Assembly: GCF_004054195.1 (NCBI RefSeq) | Contig: NZ_SBIW01000012.1 | Coordinates: forward strand, 124,001 to 188,000 | Source: Mucilaginibacter gilvus | GTDB lineage: Bacteria > Bacteroidota > Bacteroidia > Sphingobacteriales > Sphingobacteriaceae | Direction: 5' to 3' | DNA: 64,000 bases | Shown: positions 16,022-24,022 of the stretch, piece by piece | Layout of the letters: each line of letters begins with the position of its first letter | Numbering within the stretch: the stretch's first letter is position 1 | Made by a program: the position numbers and the translations under genes | Notes under the pieces: model-generated | The model's input: the letters and a program-made list of their open reading frames with translations, nothing else | What the model was told of the DNA's origin: nothing | Database searches by the model: none

Positions 16022-16744
16022 TTGGCCCGCCCAGAACATAATTATACCAACCACGATATTACTGATAAGGATATCCTTTACGAGGATAACCACCTCATAG
16101 CCGTAAACAAACGCGCCGGCGATATTGTGCAAGTAGACGATACCATGGATGAGCCATTGGACGAGAAGGTGAAAAAATACATCGCCCAAAAATACAGTAA
16201 ACCCAACGGTGCTTTCCTGGGGGTGGTACACCGGCTGGACAGGCCCGTAAGCGGCGTGATCCTGTTCGCCAAAACCAGCAAGGCGCTGGAGCGCATTAAT
16301 AAGCTGTTCAAAGGCCGCGAAATGCATAAAACCTATTATGCCATTACCCGTAAACGACCCCAGCCCGAAGCTGGCACGCTGGTACACTGGCTGATAAAAA
16401 ATCCGCAGAAAAACGTTACCAAGGCCCACGATAAAGAAGTACAGGGAAGCCTCCGCTCGGAACTGAGCTATAAGCTTGTGGGCGAACTGGATGGCTACTA
16501 TGTAATAGAGGTTGACCCCATCACCGGTCGCCCTCATCAGATTCGGGTGCAATTATCAACCCTTGGCTGCCCCATTGTTGGCGATAATAAATATGGTTAC
16601 CCACGTGGCAGCCTGCGCAAAAGCATTTGCCTGCATGCCCGCCGCCTGCAATTTATACACCCCGTAAAAAACGAACCGATACTGATTGTAGCTCCATTAC
16701 CAAAAGACGGTTTTTGGGAGAAGTTTGAGGGATTGGTGAGGTAA
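16022..16744 (+). CDS. RluA-family RNA pseudouridine synthase
   Basis: The enzyme isomerises uridine to pseudouridine in rRNA or tRNA. It has the RluA core: YEDNHLIAVNKRAGDIVQ, the catalytic-Asp motif VVHRLDRPVSG, then GRPHQIRVQLSTLGCPIVGD and the closing CLHARRLQFIHP. There is no N-terminal S4 domain, so it belongs to the short single-domain class. The frame opens at an ATG at 15962, but the first 20 residues (MHCCKGKNKFEIENPKSEIK) are encoded by intergenic repeats. I therefore prefer the TTG at 16022 (240 residues). The target uridine is unknown. It follows panB by under 100 bp and could be read from the panB promoter. Confidence 0.85.
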   Translation: MARPEHNYTNHDITDKDILYEDNHLIAVNKRAGDIVQVDDTMDEPLDEKVKKYIAQKYSKPNGAFLGVVHRLDRPVSGVILFAKTSKALERINKLFKGREMHKTYYAITRKRPQPEAGTLVHWLIKNPQKNVTKAHDKEVQGSLRSELSYKLVGELDGYYVIEVDPITGRPHQIRVQLSTLGCPIVGDNKYGYPRGSLRKSICLHARRLQFIHPVKNEPILIVAPLPKDGFWEKFEGLVR

Positions 16745-16759
16745 GAAGCGGTTTTTTTA

Positions 16760-17746
16760 TTACATCCCCTTTACCTCTTCCCAAATCCCTTCATCCACCA
16801 AAACGCCGTCAGTCATGCTTTTCTCTCTCGTGCGCAGCATGTTTTCGCCGGGATATAAAATTTCGCTACCATCTATAGGAGCACTGGTTTTAGTATAGGC
16901 GAGGATATCGTTTATCAATGCCTCGTTTTGTTCATCATTAGCCTTTATGGCGATGAATACCTGCGATACACCAGTTTCCTTTCGCCCGCTTTGGGTAACC
17001 GCGGCGGTTGAACTTCCGCCACTAAGGATAGTAGCCAGCAGATCCAGCACCAGCGACAAGCCCGAGCCTTTCCAGAAACCAATGGGCAAGGCTCTTTTTG
17101 TTGCTAAAATAGCCGCGGCATCGGTAGTTAAATTTCCTTCAGCATCGTAACCGCCGGGTAGTGGTAACGGTTTATTTTGTGCTTCGTGCTGCCAAAGTTT
17201 GCCAAAAGAAAATTGAGTCATGGCCATATCCAGTACAATGTGGCTGCCCGCTCTCGGTACCGATATTACCAAAGGGTTGTTGCCAAGCCGTGGTTCGGTG
17301 CCTCCCCAGGGAGGTAAATTAGCTGTGGTATTAGTAAAGCAAATGCCCACGCAGCCAGCCTCCGCAGCTTGCCAGCCGTAGGTGCCGCCCCGCATCCAGT
17401 GGTTGGTGTTTTTAATGGCCACGCAGCCAATACCGTTCTCATGGGCAAGGGTAATTGCCCTGTCCATACTCAGGCGCGCGTTTAGCATCCCGGTTGCAAA
17501 ATTACCGTCCCATTGTTCTACCGCCCCAAATGCGTTGATCAGCGTAGGGTCGGCATTGGGCGTAACTAATCCTTCCTTTAAGTAATCAACAAATACACGG
17601 AAGCGGTTTAATCCGTGCGAGGCGACGCCATCGCGGCTATTATCGGCAAATATGCCTGCGCTGGCATCCGCTTTGTCCTCTGTAAGGCCGAGGGAGAGCA
17701 GTACCCTTTTCAATTCAGCCTTAAGTAATAGATAAGGTATGCGCAT
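16760..17746 (-). CDS. 2,3-diketo-L-gulonate reductase-like Ldh-family dehydrogenase
   Basis: The 328-residue protein belongs to the malate/L-lactate/ureidoglycolate dehydrogenase (Ldh2) family, which uses NAD(P)H in a non-Rossmann fold. SHGLNRFRVFVDYLKEG (about 44-60), the CVAIKNTNHWMRGGTYGW block (about 108-125) and WGGTEPRLGNNP are characteristic. The closest memory match is 2,3-diketo-L-gulonate / 3-dehydro-L-gulonate dehydrogenase (YiaK/DlgD), acting in ascorbate and uronate-derived sugar catabolism. No other gene of that route is adjacent, so the substrate is inferred from family similarity only. It is convergent with the pseudouridine synthase gene. Confidence 0.82.
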   Translation of the reverse strand: MRIPYLLLKAELKRVLLSLGLTEDKADASAGIFADNSRDGVASHGLNRFRVFVDYLKEGLVTPNADPTLINAFGAVEQWDGNFATGMLNARLSMDRAITLAHENGIGCVAIKNTNHWMRGGTYGWQAAEAGCVGICFTNTTANLPPWGGTEPRLGNNPLVISVPRAGSHIVLDMAMTQFSFGKLWQHEAQNKPLPLPGGYDAEGNLTTDAAAILATKRALPIGFWKGSGLSLVLDLLATILSGGSSTAAVTQSGRKETGVSQVFIAIKANDEQNEALINDILAYTKTSAPIDGSEILYPGENMLRTREKSMTDGVLVDEGIWEEVKGM

Positions 17747-17859
17747 AGTTGGGTGGTCTGGCGAATGGTTGATGGGGTGGGTAATTAACAGCGCTTAATT
17801 TATTTCGGTTTTTTATGAGGTGCAATTTAAAACTTTATAATGTAATCAACTAATCAACT

Positions 17860-17946
17860 CAATATAACCCTGTGTAAAATAATGACGGGCTAATGGAGTT
17901 ATATTGATTGCTGTGGGCTTGTATGTAAAGGGAATTCCTATTTTTG
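17860..17946 (+). promoter_or_regulatory. Inverted repeat and -7 box upstream of a lipoprotein gene
   Basis: CAATATAAC at 17860-17868 and GTTATATTG at 17898-17906 form a perfect 9-bp inverted repeat about 33 bp upstream of TATTTTTG (17939-17946), an exact TAnnTTTG match. The box lies 13 bp before the ATG at 17960. The inverted repeat could be an operator for the lipoprotein gene or for the divergent dehydrogenase gene. Confidence 0.4.
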
Positions 17947-17959
17947 CAATTAATTAAGG

Positions 17960-18463
17960 ATGAAGAAAAAGATAAGTTTTTGGTGTTTACCTGTATTGTT
18001 ACTTGTTGCGTTTGCGGTTAATTCCTGTAAAAAAACAGATCAAAGCAATATCCCCAATTTGTTAACCATAAGGCAATGGGAGCTGGCATCGGTACAGGTA
18101 TATAACTATATAGGCGATACCCAGCAATCTACCGATACCATAACTTGCGACACGACCCAAATTTTTAAGTTTTATAAAGATGGCAGCTGCACCTACAGTA
18201 ATTTCGATTGCAAGGATCAGACGATTTCCAGGGGTACTTACAGCTTAAGCGATACAAAACTCACGCTATTTGCCGATATGGTTTGTTTGGATAACAGCAC
18301 AGCGGGTAGTTCAAAACCATTTGCCAACGCGCAGATAAGTAACCTTGGCGAGTTTTCAATGGTATTGCAAACCGGCGATACGCAAGCTTATTACACATCT
18401 AACCAGCCGCGAACCATCTATCGTTGGGGATTTATACGCCAAAAAGAAGTAACTACACGATAA
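17960..18463 (+). CDS. Lipocalin-like lipoprotein
   Basis: The 167-residue protein has a lipoprotein signal peptide ending in VAFAVNSCKK (lipidated Cys23). The body reads LLTIRQWELASVQVYNYIGD, then CTYSNFDC, GTYSLSDTKLTLF and a C-terminal strand. This is the pattern of the small Bacteroidota lipocalin-like or META-like lipoproteins that start with W-L/xG-xW strands. It should sit in the outer membrane facing the periplasm. Ligands are unknown. An exact -7 box lies 13 bp upstream, so the transcript is almost leaderless. It is not part of an obvious operon; purN follows 45 bp later. Confidence 0.7.
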   Translation: MKKKISFWCLPVLLLVAFAVNSCKKTDQSNIPNLLTIRQWELASVQVYNYIGDTQQSTDTITCDTTQIFKFYKDGSCTYSNFDCKDQTISRGTYSLSDTKLTLFADMVCLDNSTAGSSKPFANAQISNLGEFSMVLQTGDTQAYYTSNQPRTIYRWGFIRQKEVTTR

Positions 18464-18508
18464 CTTGTTAAATTTTTATACTTTGCAGTACCATAGCTAC
18501 CATTTATT

Positions 18509-19087
18509 TTGAAAAAGAGAATCGCCATTTTTGCTTCCGGATCAGGCTCCAACGCTCAGAAGATAATGGAGCATTTTAAACGTAATGCCGATGCTGAGGT
18601 TGTACTGATACTTACCAATAACCCGCAAGCCTACGTTTTACAGCGTGCCGATAATTTTGAGATCCCCTCGCATATATTCAACCGCGCTGAATTTTACGAT
18701 AGCGACGATGTAATAGCGCTGCTGAAAAACCTGCAGGTAGATATTATTGTATTGGCCGGTTTCCTGTGGCTGGTACCAAAAAGCTTATTGAACGCTTTCC
18801 CCAACAAGATCATTAACCTGCATCCGGCGCTGTTGCCTAAGTTTGGCGGTAAGGGTATGTATGGCGATAATGTGCACAAGGCTATTTTAGCTGCGGGCGA
18901 AGAAGAATCGGGCATTACTATTCACTTTGTAAATGCCGAGTTTGACGAGGGGGAGGTTATTCACCAGTCGAAATTTAAGATCGAGCCCGGTGATACTCTC
19001 GAGATCGTTAAATTTAAGGGCCAGCAACTGGAGCATATGCATTTCCCAAAGGTGATAGAGAATTTGCTGAAGAAGATGCGGAGTTAG
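18509..19087 (+). CDS. purN: Phosphoribosylglycinamide formyltransferase
   Basis: PurN formylates glycinamide ribonucleotide with 10-formyl-tetrahydrofolate in de novo purine synthesis. The 192-residue product begins at a TTG at 18509 (KKRIAIFASGSGSNAQ). No in-frame ATG lies upstream before the family N-terminus, so TTG is the probable start. Signatures are FASGSGSN (9-16), LAGFLWLVP, the catalytic NLHPALLPKFGGKGMYG and FDEGEVIHQ with the catalytic Asp. The short C-terminal half is normal for PurN. The purine gene purH lies 2.7 kb downstream on the same strand, separated by a minus-strand lipoprotein cluster. An ATTAGAG repeat follows the stop codon. Confidence 0.94.
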   Translation: MKKRIAIFASGSGSNAQKIMEHFKRNADAEVVLILTNNPQAYVLQRADNFEIPSHIFNRAEFYDSDDVIALLKNLQVDIIVLAGFLWLVPKSLLNAFPNKIINLHPALLPKFGGKGMYGDNVHKAILAAGEEESGITIHFVNAEFDEGEVIHQSKFKIEPGDTLEIVKFKGQQLEHMHFPKVIENLLKKMRS

Positions 19088-19127
19088 GGATTAGAGGCCG
19101 GAGATTAGAGCTTAGTTGAGTTTCTAT

Positions 19128-19151
19128 ATTTTGAGAAGGCCTCTTCAAAAT
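19128..19151. terminator. Near-perfect palindrome between convergent genes
   Basis: ATTTTGA and TCAAAAT flank AGGCCT, giving a near-perfect 24-base palindrome between the 3' ends of purN and the minus-strand 66-residue gene. It could act as a bidirectional terminator. Confidence 0.4.
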
Positions 19152-19352
19152 CTAAAGGGGGGCATCCATACGCTTGTTAAGATAAGTAATTAATTCTTCA
19201 TCTGTTGCTTTCCTGCCAATGCCTGTCATCATATCATTTACAGTCAAATCATGGAAGGTTTGCGCTTCCGGAGATAAGCCTAACTCTTCGGCCAATTGCA
19301 TTAACAATAAAGTTTTCTTCTCCGAATCAGATTGAACGATAACCGTTGTCAT
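19152..19352 (-). CDS. Small hypothetical protein, solitary antitoxin-like
   Basis: The 66-residue protein begins MTTVIVQSDSEKKTLLLMQL, then AEELGLSPEAQTF and IGRKATDEELITYLNKR. The opening strand with a following amphipathic helix resembles the small family often found upstream of RelE-type toxins (pattern VIVxSDSxKKxxLLxxLAxxLG). No toxin gene is next to it, because the next downstream feature is the 3' end of purN. It may be a solitary gene. It lies 25 bp after the lipoprotein gene at 19378 and may be the last gene of that minus-strand cluster. Function is unknown. Confidence 0.5.
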   Translation of the reverse strand: MTTVIVQSDSEKKTLLLMQLAEELGLSPEAQTFHDLTVNDMMTGIGRKATDEELITYLNKRMDAPL

Positions 19353-19377
19353 AATACTAAGTTAAGATTATTGAGGC

Positions 19378-19767
19378 TTAGTTTTGTTTCATAAACTTTT
19401 CAATAGGACATCCCTCATCACAAATCATTGCGGGGCTTATGTATAAAGTGTTTTCGTTAAATGTGCACCTATATTTTAAGATGGCGTTTTGAGTTGTTTT
19501 AATTATTAGCGTATCTCTTTTTAACCTGTAAAACCCATTTGGAAGATAGTCTCCTTTCAATTCCCCCTTTTCGTAAAAGATCAAGTATTGATTTATAGTA
19601 TTAGGCACTGTGTCAATGTAGCTTTTGACGCCATTGTTTCCCGAATTGGAAAAATAGCGCCAAGTTCCAACTATAGAAAACTTTTTTGATTCCGCCTTTT
19701 TGATTCCGCAACTAAAGCAAAATATGGCAATGGTGACTGCACCGGTTACAAACGAGATTTTATTCAT
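19378..19767 (-). CDS. Small lipoprotein, CxEGC family member 1
   Basis: The 129-residue protein starts with a lipoprotein signal peptide (GAVTIAIFCFSCGIKK, lipidated Cys20). It ends with the cysteine motif PAMICDEGCPIEKFMKQN. Between them is a lipocalin-like pattern (FSIVGTWRYFSNSG, then RYTI/KYRC-like strands). The same C-terminal motif closes the products at 20391, 20813 and 21243, so this is a diverged paralogue. Its start overlaps the end of the STM3941-like gene by eight bases, which suggests translational coupling in one operon. Function is unknown. It is probably periplasm-facing. Confidence 0.7.
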   Translation of the reverse strand: MNKISFVTGAVTIAIFCFSCGIKKAESKKFSIVGTWRYFSNSGNNGVKSYIDTVPNTINQYLIFYEKGELKGDYLPNGFYRLKRDTLIIKTTQNAILKYRCTFNENTLYISPAMICDEGCPIEKFMKQN

Positions 19768-20323
19768 TCCTGTTAAAATTTAGCTTTTCCACATGGGCCC
19801 TCAACAACACATACAATTCCTCAAAATCATACTGCAGCGTATTAGCAGTGATACTTACTGGAGTTTTATAACTACGATAATTCATTGCCGCCATTTTTTT
19901 CATCAGCGGATTAGTTTGGCGGTTGATGTAGACTTCGGGGTTATTCACCAACACGATGATCAATTTTTGCCTGCCAATTTCTATTACGTAAATATCCTCG
20001 ATATCTGCCCAGGGGATAAAGCCGAATGAGAAACCGCTGCAATTATCTATAATGCCTTCCTCATTTACAACCAGCCCCGGCTTGGTGTCAAATAGTTTTT
20101 TGATGAGGCAAAATGCGCAAAACCCAAAGAAAGCTACTGCCGCAAAACCAATGAGATAAGTGAATACCGGGTAAGGTTTGTTGCCGAATAGCCTGATACC
20201 AGGATGGGTAATAAACCAAAAACCTGCCGCAACAAAGGCCAGCGAGCCGGCAGCCATCAGTAGCATTTTTTGTTTACTTAGGGAAATCTCAACTGTAGCG
20301 GTTAATTGCAGGTTAGTGACCAT
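19760..20323 (-). CDS. STM3941-like two-helix membrane protein
   Basis: The 187-residue protein opens with a short strand (LQLTATVEISLSKQKMLLM), then two membrane helices at about 20-40 and 50-75. The remainder is a cytoplasmic domain with GLVVNEEGIIDNCSGFSFGF, IPWADIEDIYVIEIGRQKLI and a C-terminal helix. This order (PH-like domain after two helices) matches the STM3941 family of unknown function. It lies inside the lipoprotein cluster, and its 3' end overlaps the next gene. Insertion of this unrelated membrane protein among the paralogous lipoproteins suggests a shared envelope role, but that is inference. Confidence 0.7.
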   Translation of the reverse strand: MVTNLQLTATVEISLSKQKMLLMAAGSLAFVAAGFWFITHPGIRLFGNKPYPVFTYLIGFAAVAFFGFCAFCLIKKLFDTKPGLVVNEEGIIDNCSGFSFGFIPWADIEDIYVIEIGRQKLIIVLVNNPEVYINRQTNPLMKKMAAMNYRSYKTPVSITANTLQYDFEELYVLLRAHVEKLNFNRNE

Positions 20324-20390
20324 GACGGTATGATTGTGATGCCCTAAAATAGCAAGCTTTGCTCATAAACGCAAACCCACTTTGCTGAAA

Positions 20391-20816
20391 CTACTTCACC
20401 TTCACAAAATGTTCCGAACAACCTTCATAGCAAACAATTGGCCCTGCCATGCCCAGCGATAACGAATCGCCTTTAATTTTATAGTAATAATCTTCGTATT
20501 CTTTGCCGTCCGCCGAACTTAGCTTCAACTTTACACTGTCTAAAACCGTATATTTAACATAAGAACCTGTACTATTATCAGGTAATTTCCAATACATTGA
20601 TGCATCGGCATTCAATTGTAAATAGCCGTTACTATTGGTAGCGGGCACAAAGTACTGTGGGCCGCCACTGCTCATGCGGCTACCTATATAGCGCCACTTG
20701 CCTGTTAGCGACGCGTTTGGTACGGCACCTTGTTTATTTGTACATGCTACCGCGATAACAGCGATGGCGAATAGTGCAAATGAAATTTTTATGATCGTTT
20801 TCATGGCTTGTTTCAT
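20391..20816 (-). CDS. Small lipoprotein, CxEGC family member 2
   Basis: The 141-residue product has a lipoprotein signal peptide (FALFAIAVIAVACTNK, lipidated Cys25). It then shows SLTGKWRYIGSRMSSGGP and a C-terminal motif GPIVCYEGCSEHFVKVK. The start at 20816 overlaps the stop of the upstream paralogue in an ATGA quartet, so the two are translationally coupled. An internal ATG (residue 5, MKTIIKISF) is an equally good start. The body has a lipocalin-like series of short strands (GYLQLNADASMYWKL, KYTVLDSVKLKLSS). The paired C-terminal cysteines may form a disulfide in the periplasm. Ligand and role are unknown. Confidence 0.75.
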   Translation of the reverse strand: MKQAMKTIIKISFALFAIAVIAVACTNKQGAVPNASLTGKWRYIGSRMSSGGPQYFVPATNSNGYLQLNADASMYWKLPDNSTGSYVKYTVLDSVKLKLSSADGKEYEDYYYKIKGDSLSLGMAGPIVCYEGCSEHFVKVK

Positions 20817-21217
20817 TGATCAATTTTTGTAAATCTTTCACCGCAGCCCTCAATGCACATGATTGGGCCGGCGGGGCTCATGGTAAGTTCATTGCCCTTT
20901 ATACTGTACCGGAAGTTTTGTTTGGTGATATGGTCAGTTGCTGTAAAAATTAGGGTGACGCTGTCTTTTTCTGCATAGCTTTCGTAATTAACAAACGCTG
21001 TGCCTGCCAATGTTCCGTCTGTTTTAAACTGTACATACTCGGTATTGGAGGCGCTTACAGGCAAATATTTTCCGCTGCCATCGCCGGGGTCGGCATAGGT
21101 AGCAGATAACTTCCATTTGCCCTGCAGCGAAGTGTTCACCAGGAACTTGCTTTCTTTCCCGCAGGCGGCGATAAGTAAAATTAGGGCAACTGCTGTTAGT
21201 TTTACAATAGTTTTCAT
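20813..21217 (-). CDS. Small lipoprotein, CxEGC family member 3
   Basis: The 134-residue product has the signal peptide VALILLIAACGKES with lipidated Cys19. It then has TSLQGKWKLSATYADPGDG, a strand-rich core (YVQFKTDGTLAGTAF) and the tail GPIMCIEGCGERFTKID. It is the closest relative of the next copy upstream (21243), sharing the core DSVTLIFTATDHITKQNFRY with small changes. Tandem arrangement and similarity indicate recent local duplication. Translation of the next gene starts inside its stop codon. Function is not known. Confidence 0.75.
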   Translation of the reverse strand: MKTIVKLTAVALILLIAACGKESKFLVNTSLQGKWKLSATYADPGDGSGKYLPVSASNTEYVQFKTDGTLAGTAFVNYESYAEKDSVTLIFTATDHITKQNFRYSIKGNELTMSPAGPIMCIEGCGERFTKIDQ

Positions 21218-21242
21218 GTGTAGGTATTTGTTTTAGGCGATA

Positions 21243-21638
21243 TTAGTTGGCCTTGGTAAAGTAATAACCGCAACCGCTATCAAAACACCGTATGGGGCCG
21301 TCGGGCACCAGGTTTAGTTCGTTGCCATTTATGGTGTACCGGTAATTCTGCGTGGTTGTATGGTCGTTGGCGGTAAAAACAAGGGTTGCGCTATCTTTTA
21401 TCACGTAGCTTTCATAATTATCCAAAACCGTACCCTCTAAAGTGCCATCGGCATTAAATTGCAGGTATCCCGGTGTGGGCGGGCTTATGCGTACAGGCAT
21501 ACCGGTACCATCAGTAGTTTGCACTTGGGCCTGCCACTTGCCCGAAAGGGTGGCGTTTGCTACAGGCTTACTTTCTTTTTTGCAAGCGGCTAAAAACAGC
21601 AATATTGCCATTGCTAATAGTTTGACTAAAGTTTTCAT
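21243..21638 (-). CDS. Small lipoprotein, CxEGC family member 4
   Basis: The 131-residue product has a signal peptide (LLAMAILLFLAACKKES, lipidated Cys19), then ATLSGKWQAQVQTTDGTG, GYLQFNADGTLEGTV, DSATLVFTANDHTTTQNYRY and the tail GPIRCFDSGCGYYFTKAN. The cysteine pair has one extra residue (CFDSGC in place of CxEGC). It is probably the first gene of the minus-strand operon that runs to 19152 or 19378. It is divergent from purH, whose promoter lies about 160 bp away. Function is unknown. Confidence 0.75.
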   Translation of the reverse strand: MKTLVKLLAMAILLFLAACKKESKPVANATLSGKWQAQVQTTDGTGMPVRISPPTPGYLQFNADGTLEGTVLDNYESYVIKDSATLVFTANDHTTTQNYRYTINGNELNLVPDGPIRCFDSGCGYYFTKAN

Positions 21639-21794
21639 TGTCGGCCTTTTTTAACATTACGGGCCACCCCGCCATAACGCTACAAATAAGGCACCAATTT
21701 TATGGCGATAAGTCGTTTTTATCTGCCTAAGCATCAATTATAAACTACTTAAAAAAAACTGTTCTCTAATCACAAATCTCTAAACTCTAATCCA

Positions 21795-21802
21795 TACCTT
21801 TG
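21795..21802 (+). promoter_or_regulatory. Bacteroidota -7 box TACCTTTG for purH
   Basis: TACCTTTG matches TAnnTTTG and lies 23 bp upstream of the purH ATG. The leader that follows contains GGCTCAAAAAAAGCC, a small hairpin just before the start codon. Confidence 0.6.
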
Positions 21803-21824
21803 CGGCTCAAAAAAAGCCCTGCAA

Positions 21825-23351
21825 ATGAGCCAGTCTGTTCAAATAAAAAATGCCCTTATTTCTGTTTATTACAAAGACAACCTCGAGCCGATAATTCACG
21901 AGCTGAATCGCCTTGGTGTCAACATATATTCAACCGGTGGTACCGAAACTTTTATCCGCGACCTTGGGGTTGATGTGATTGCTGTTGAGGACCTTACCTC
22001 GTACCCATCTATACTGGGCGGCCGTGTAAAAACCCTGCATCCAAAGGTGTTCGGTGGTATTTTATCGCGGCGTGGTTTAGATAGTGATGCACAGCAACTG
22101 GAGCAATACGCAATCCCCGAGATTGACCTGGTAATTGTGGACCTGTACCCCTTCGAAGAAACCGTAAATTCTGGCGCAGGCCAGGAAGATATCATCGAGA
22201 AGATTGATATCGGCGGCATCTCGTTGATCCGCGCGGCAGCAAAAAACTTTAAAGACGTGGTTATCGTTGCCTCTAAAAATGATTACGGTATTTTGGAAGA
22301 CATCCTAAAAAGCCAGCATGGTGCTACTACTATTGATCAGCGCCGTACTTTCGCGCAAAAAGCGTTCAATATCTCGTCTAATTACGATACGCATATATTC
22401 CAGTATTTCGATCAAACTGAGCCGATGCCTGTTTTTAAACAAAGCATCCAAACCAGCCAGACTTTGCGTTACGGCGAAAACCCGCATCAAAAAGGCACCT
22501 TCTATGGTAACCTTGATGCCATGTTCACCAAATTGAACGGTAAAGAATTATCGTACAACAACCTGGTAGATGTAGATGCTGCCGTTGCTTTGATAGATGA
22601 GTTTACCGAGCCAACCTTTGCCATCCTTAAACATACCAACGCTTGCGGTATCGCCAGTCGTTTACATACTAAGGAAGCCTGGTTAGATGCTTTGGCATGC
22701 GATCCGGTTTCGGCTTTTGGCGGCGTTTTGATAGCCAATGCCGAAATTTGCGAAGCAACCGCTTTAGAGATCGATAAGATATTTTACGAAGTGCTTATCG
22801 CTCCGGCTTACACCGACGATGCGTTAAAAGTACTTACCGCTAAAAAGAACCGCATTGTACTGATCCGCAACCGGGTTGAGTTGCCAAACAAGCAATTCAA
22901 AACCCTGCTGAACGGCGTTATTGAACAGGATAAAGATCTCGTGGTTGAAGGGCCGGCTGAAATGAAATCGGTTACCGAAAAATCAGCTACAACCGAAGAA
23001 CTGAAAGATATGTATTTTGCCAATAAAGTGGTAAAGCATACCAAATCAAACACTATCGTTTTCGCTAAAAACAGCCAGCTGATGGCGAGCGGTGTTGGCC
23101 AAACCTCGCGTGTAGATTCGCTGAAGCAGGCGATCATCAAAGCCGAAAGCTTTGGGTTCGATCTGAAAGGCGCTGTAATGGCATCTGATGCTTTCTTCCC
23201 CTTCCCGGATTGTGTGGAGATTGCTGCCGATGCAGGTATCACTGCTGTTTTACAACCGGGCGGTTCTATAAAAGACCAGGACTCCATCAACATGTGTAAC
23301 CAAAAAGGCATCGCCATGGTAACTACCGGGATGAGGCACTTCAAGCACTAA
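21825..23351 (+). CDS. purH: Bifunctional AICAR transformylase / IMP cyclohydrolase
   Basis: PurH carries out the last two steps of IMP synthesis: formylation of AICAR with 10-formyl-tetrahydrofolate, then ring closure. The 508-residue protein has the N-terminal MGS-like cyclohydrolase domain (ISVYYKDNLEPII, IYSTGGTETFIRDLG, GGRVKTLHPKVFGGIL). The C-terminal transformylase domain carries LRYGENPHQKGTFYG, ILKHTNACGIA with the catalytic Lys-His pair, and ASDAFFPFPDCVEIAADAGI. The domain order is normal and the length is close to the usual 510-530. It has its own -7 box. The next gene is convergent. Confidence 0.97.
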   Translation: MSQSVQIKNALISVYYKDNLEPIIHELNRLGVNIYSTGGTETFIRDLGVDVIAVEDLTSYPSILGGRVKTLHPKVFGGILSRRGLDSDAQQLEQYAIPEIDLVIVDLYPFEETVNSGAGQEDIIEKIDIGGISLIRAAAKNFKDVVIVASKNDYGILEDILKSQHGATTIDQRRTFAQKAFNISSNYDTHIFQYFDQTEPMPVFKQSIQTSQTLRYGENPHQKGTFYGNLDAMFTKLNGKELSYNNLVDVDAAVALIDEFTEPTFAILKHTNACGIASRLHTKEAWLDALACDPVSAFGGVLIANAEICEATALEIDKIFYEVLIAPAYTDDALKVLTAKKNRIVLIRNRVELPNKQFKTLLNGVIEQDKDLVVEGPAEMKSVTEKSATTEELKDMYFANKVVKHTKSNTIVFAKNSQLMASGVGQTSRVDSLKQAIIKAESFGFDLKGAVMASDAFFPFPDCVEIAADAGITAVLQPGGSIKDQDSINMCNQKGIAMVTTGMRHFKH

Positions 23352-23379
23352 GGGTTAGTTTAGAGGCTGTGATTAGAGA

Positions 23380-23904
23380 TTAGTTATAGGCGAGTTCATA
23401 GCTGTATACTTTTATTATCTCGTTGTTTTTACCAAAAGCGAATAAGTATATAGTGCTTCGGCCAAACACTGGTCTTTGTGCATTTGCCGAGTTATATTTT
23501 GGCGAGATAACAGAAAGCACTTCTGCGGTAAAATAGTTGTTAAAAGTTTTAGAAAAAGACACCACAAATTTGGGGGGCTTTGAGGGGCTATTGGTTAAAC
23601 GCTTGAGCCACGGCTTGTAAACCGGGTTAGGTGCACTTTTATCAATGCTATCGAGCTTATCAACTATATTTCTTTCTTTTAGTTTCCAATCCCTGGCTAT
23701 TTCTAAATAAAAATCTAATAGTTGTGTTGCTTCTAATGAATCAATAGTCCTAACCCTGGCTTTTCTTAGGTTTTGATTGTGCTTAACGATATATTTATAA
23801 GCGACAGAATATCGATAAAATTCAGGATCAGGAGCAGGTTTTATTGCAGAGCAGGAAATTATTATACAACTGCTAATGAGTAGCATTACAATTTTATTCA
23901 ACAT
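23380..23904 (-). CDS. Hypothetical lipoprotein
   Basis: The 174-residue protein begins with a lipoprotein signal peptide (VMLLISSCIIISCSAIK, lipidated Cys18). The middle has charged, helix-rich sequence (RKARVRTIDSLEATQLLDFY, WKLKERNIVDKLDSID). The last third has strands (KPPKFVVSFSKTFNNYFTAE, TIYLFAFGKNNEIIKVYSYE). I do not recognise a family. The gene stands alone between purH (convergent) and mreB (divergent). Its stop codon lies 29 bp from that of purH, with an ATTAGAG-type repeat in between. Base composition is more AT-rich than purH, as for other lipoprotein genes here. Confidence 0.6.
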   Translation of the reverse strand: MLNKIVMLLISSCIIISCSAIKPAPDPEFYRYSVAYKYIVKHNQNLRKARVRTIDSLEATQLLDFYLEIARDWKLKERNIVDKLDSIDKSAPNPVYKPWLKRLTNSPSKPPKFVVSFSKTFNNYFTAEVLSVISPKYNSANAQRPVFGRSTIYLFAFGKNNEIIKVYSYELAYN

Positions 23905-24022
23905 GCCATCAACAATAAATAATTTTTAAATGAGTTGTAAAAAAGACGTTAAATGCTTCTAAATAGATGCTACAATTACGCTTATTTTTATGAACTTTGC
24001 AAATTATAGAAACACACATTAA

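Noticed and set aside
15815..16552. 245-codon minus-strand frame over panB and the pseudouridine synthase
   Set aside because: Both underlying genes have secure motifs on the plus strand; this is a shadow.
22808..23344. 178-codon minus-strand frame inside purH
   Set aside because: It lies fully inside a well-conserved coding region on the other strand and shows no family-like sequence.
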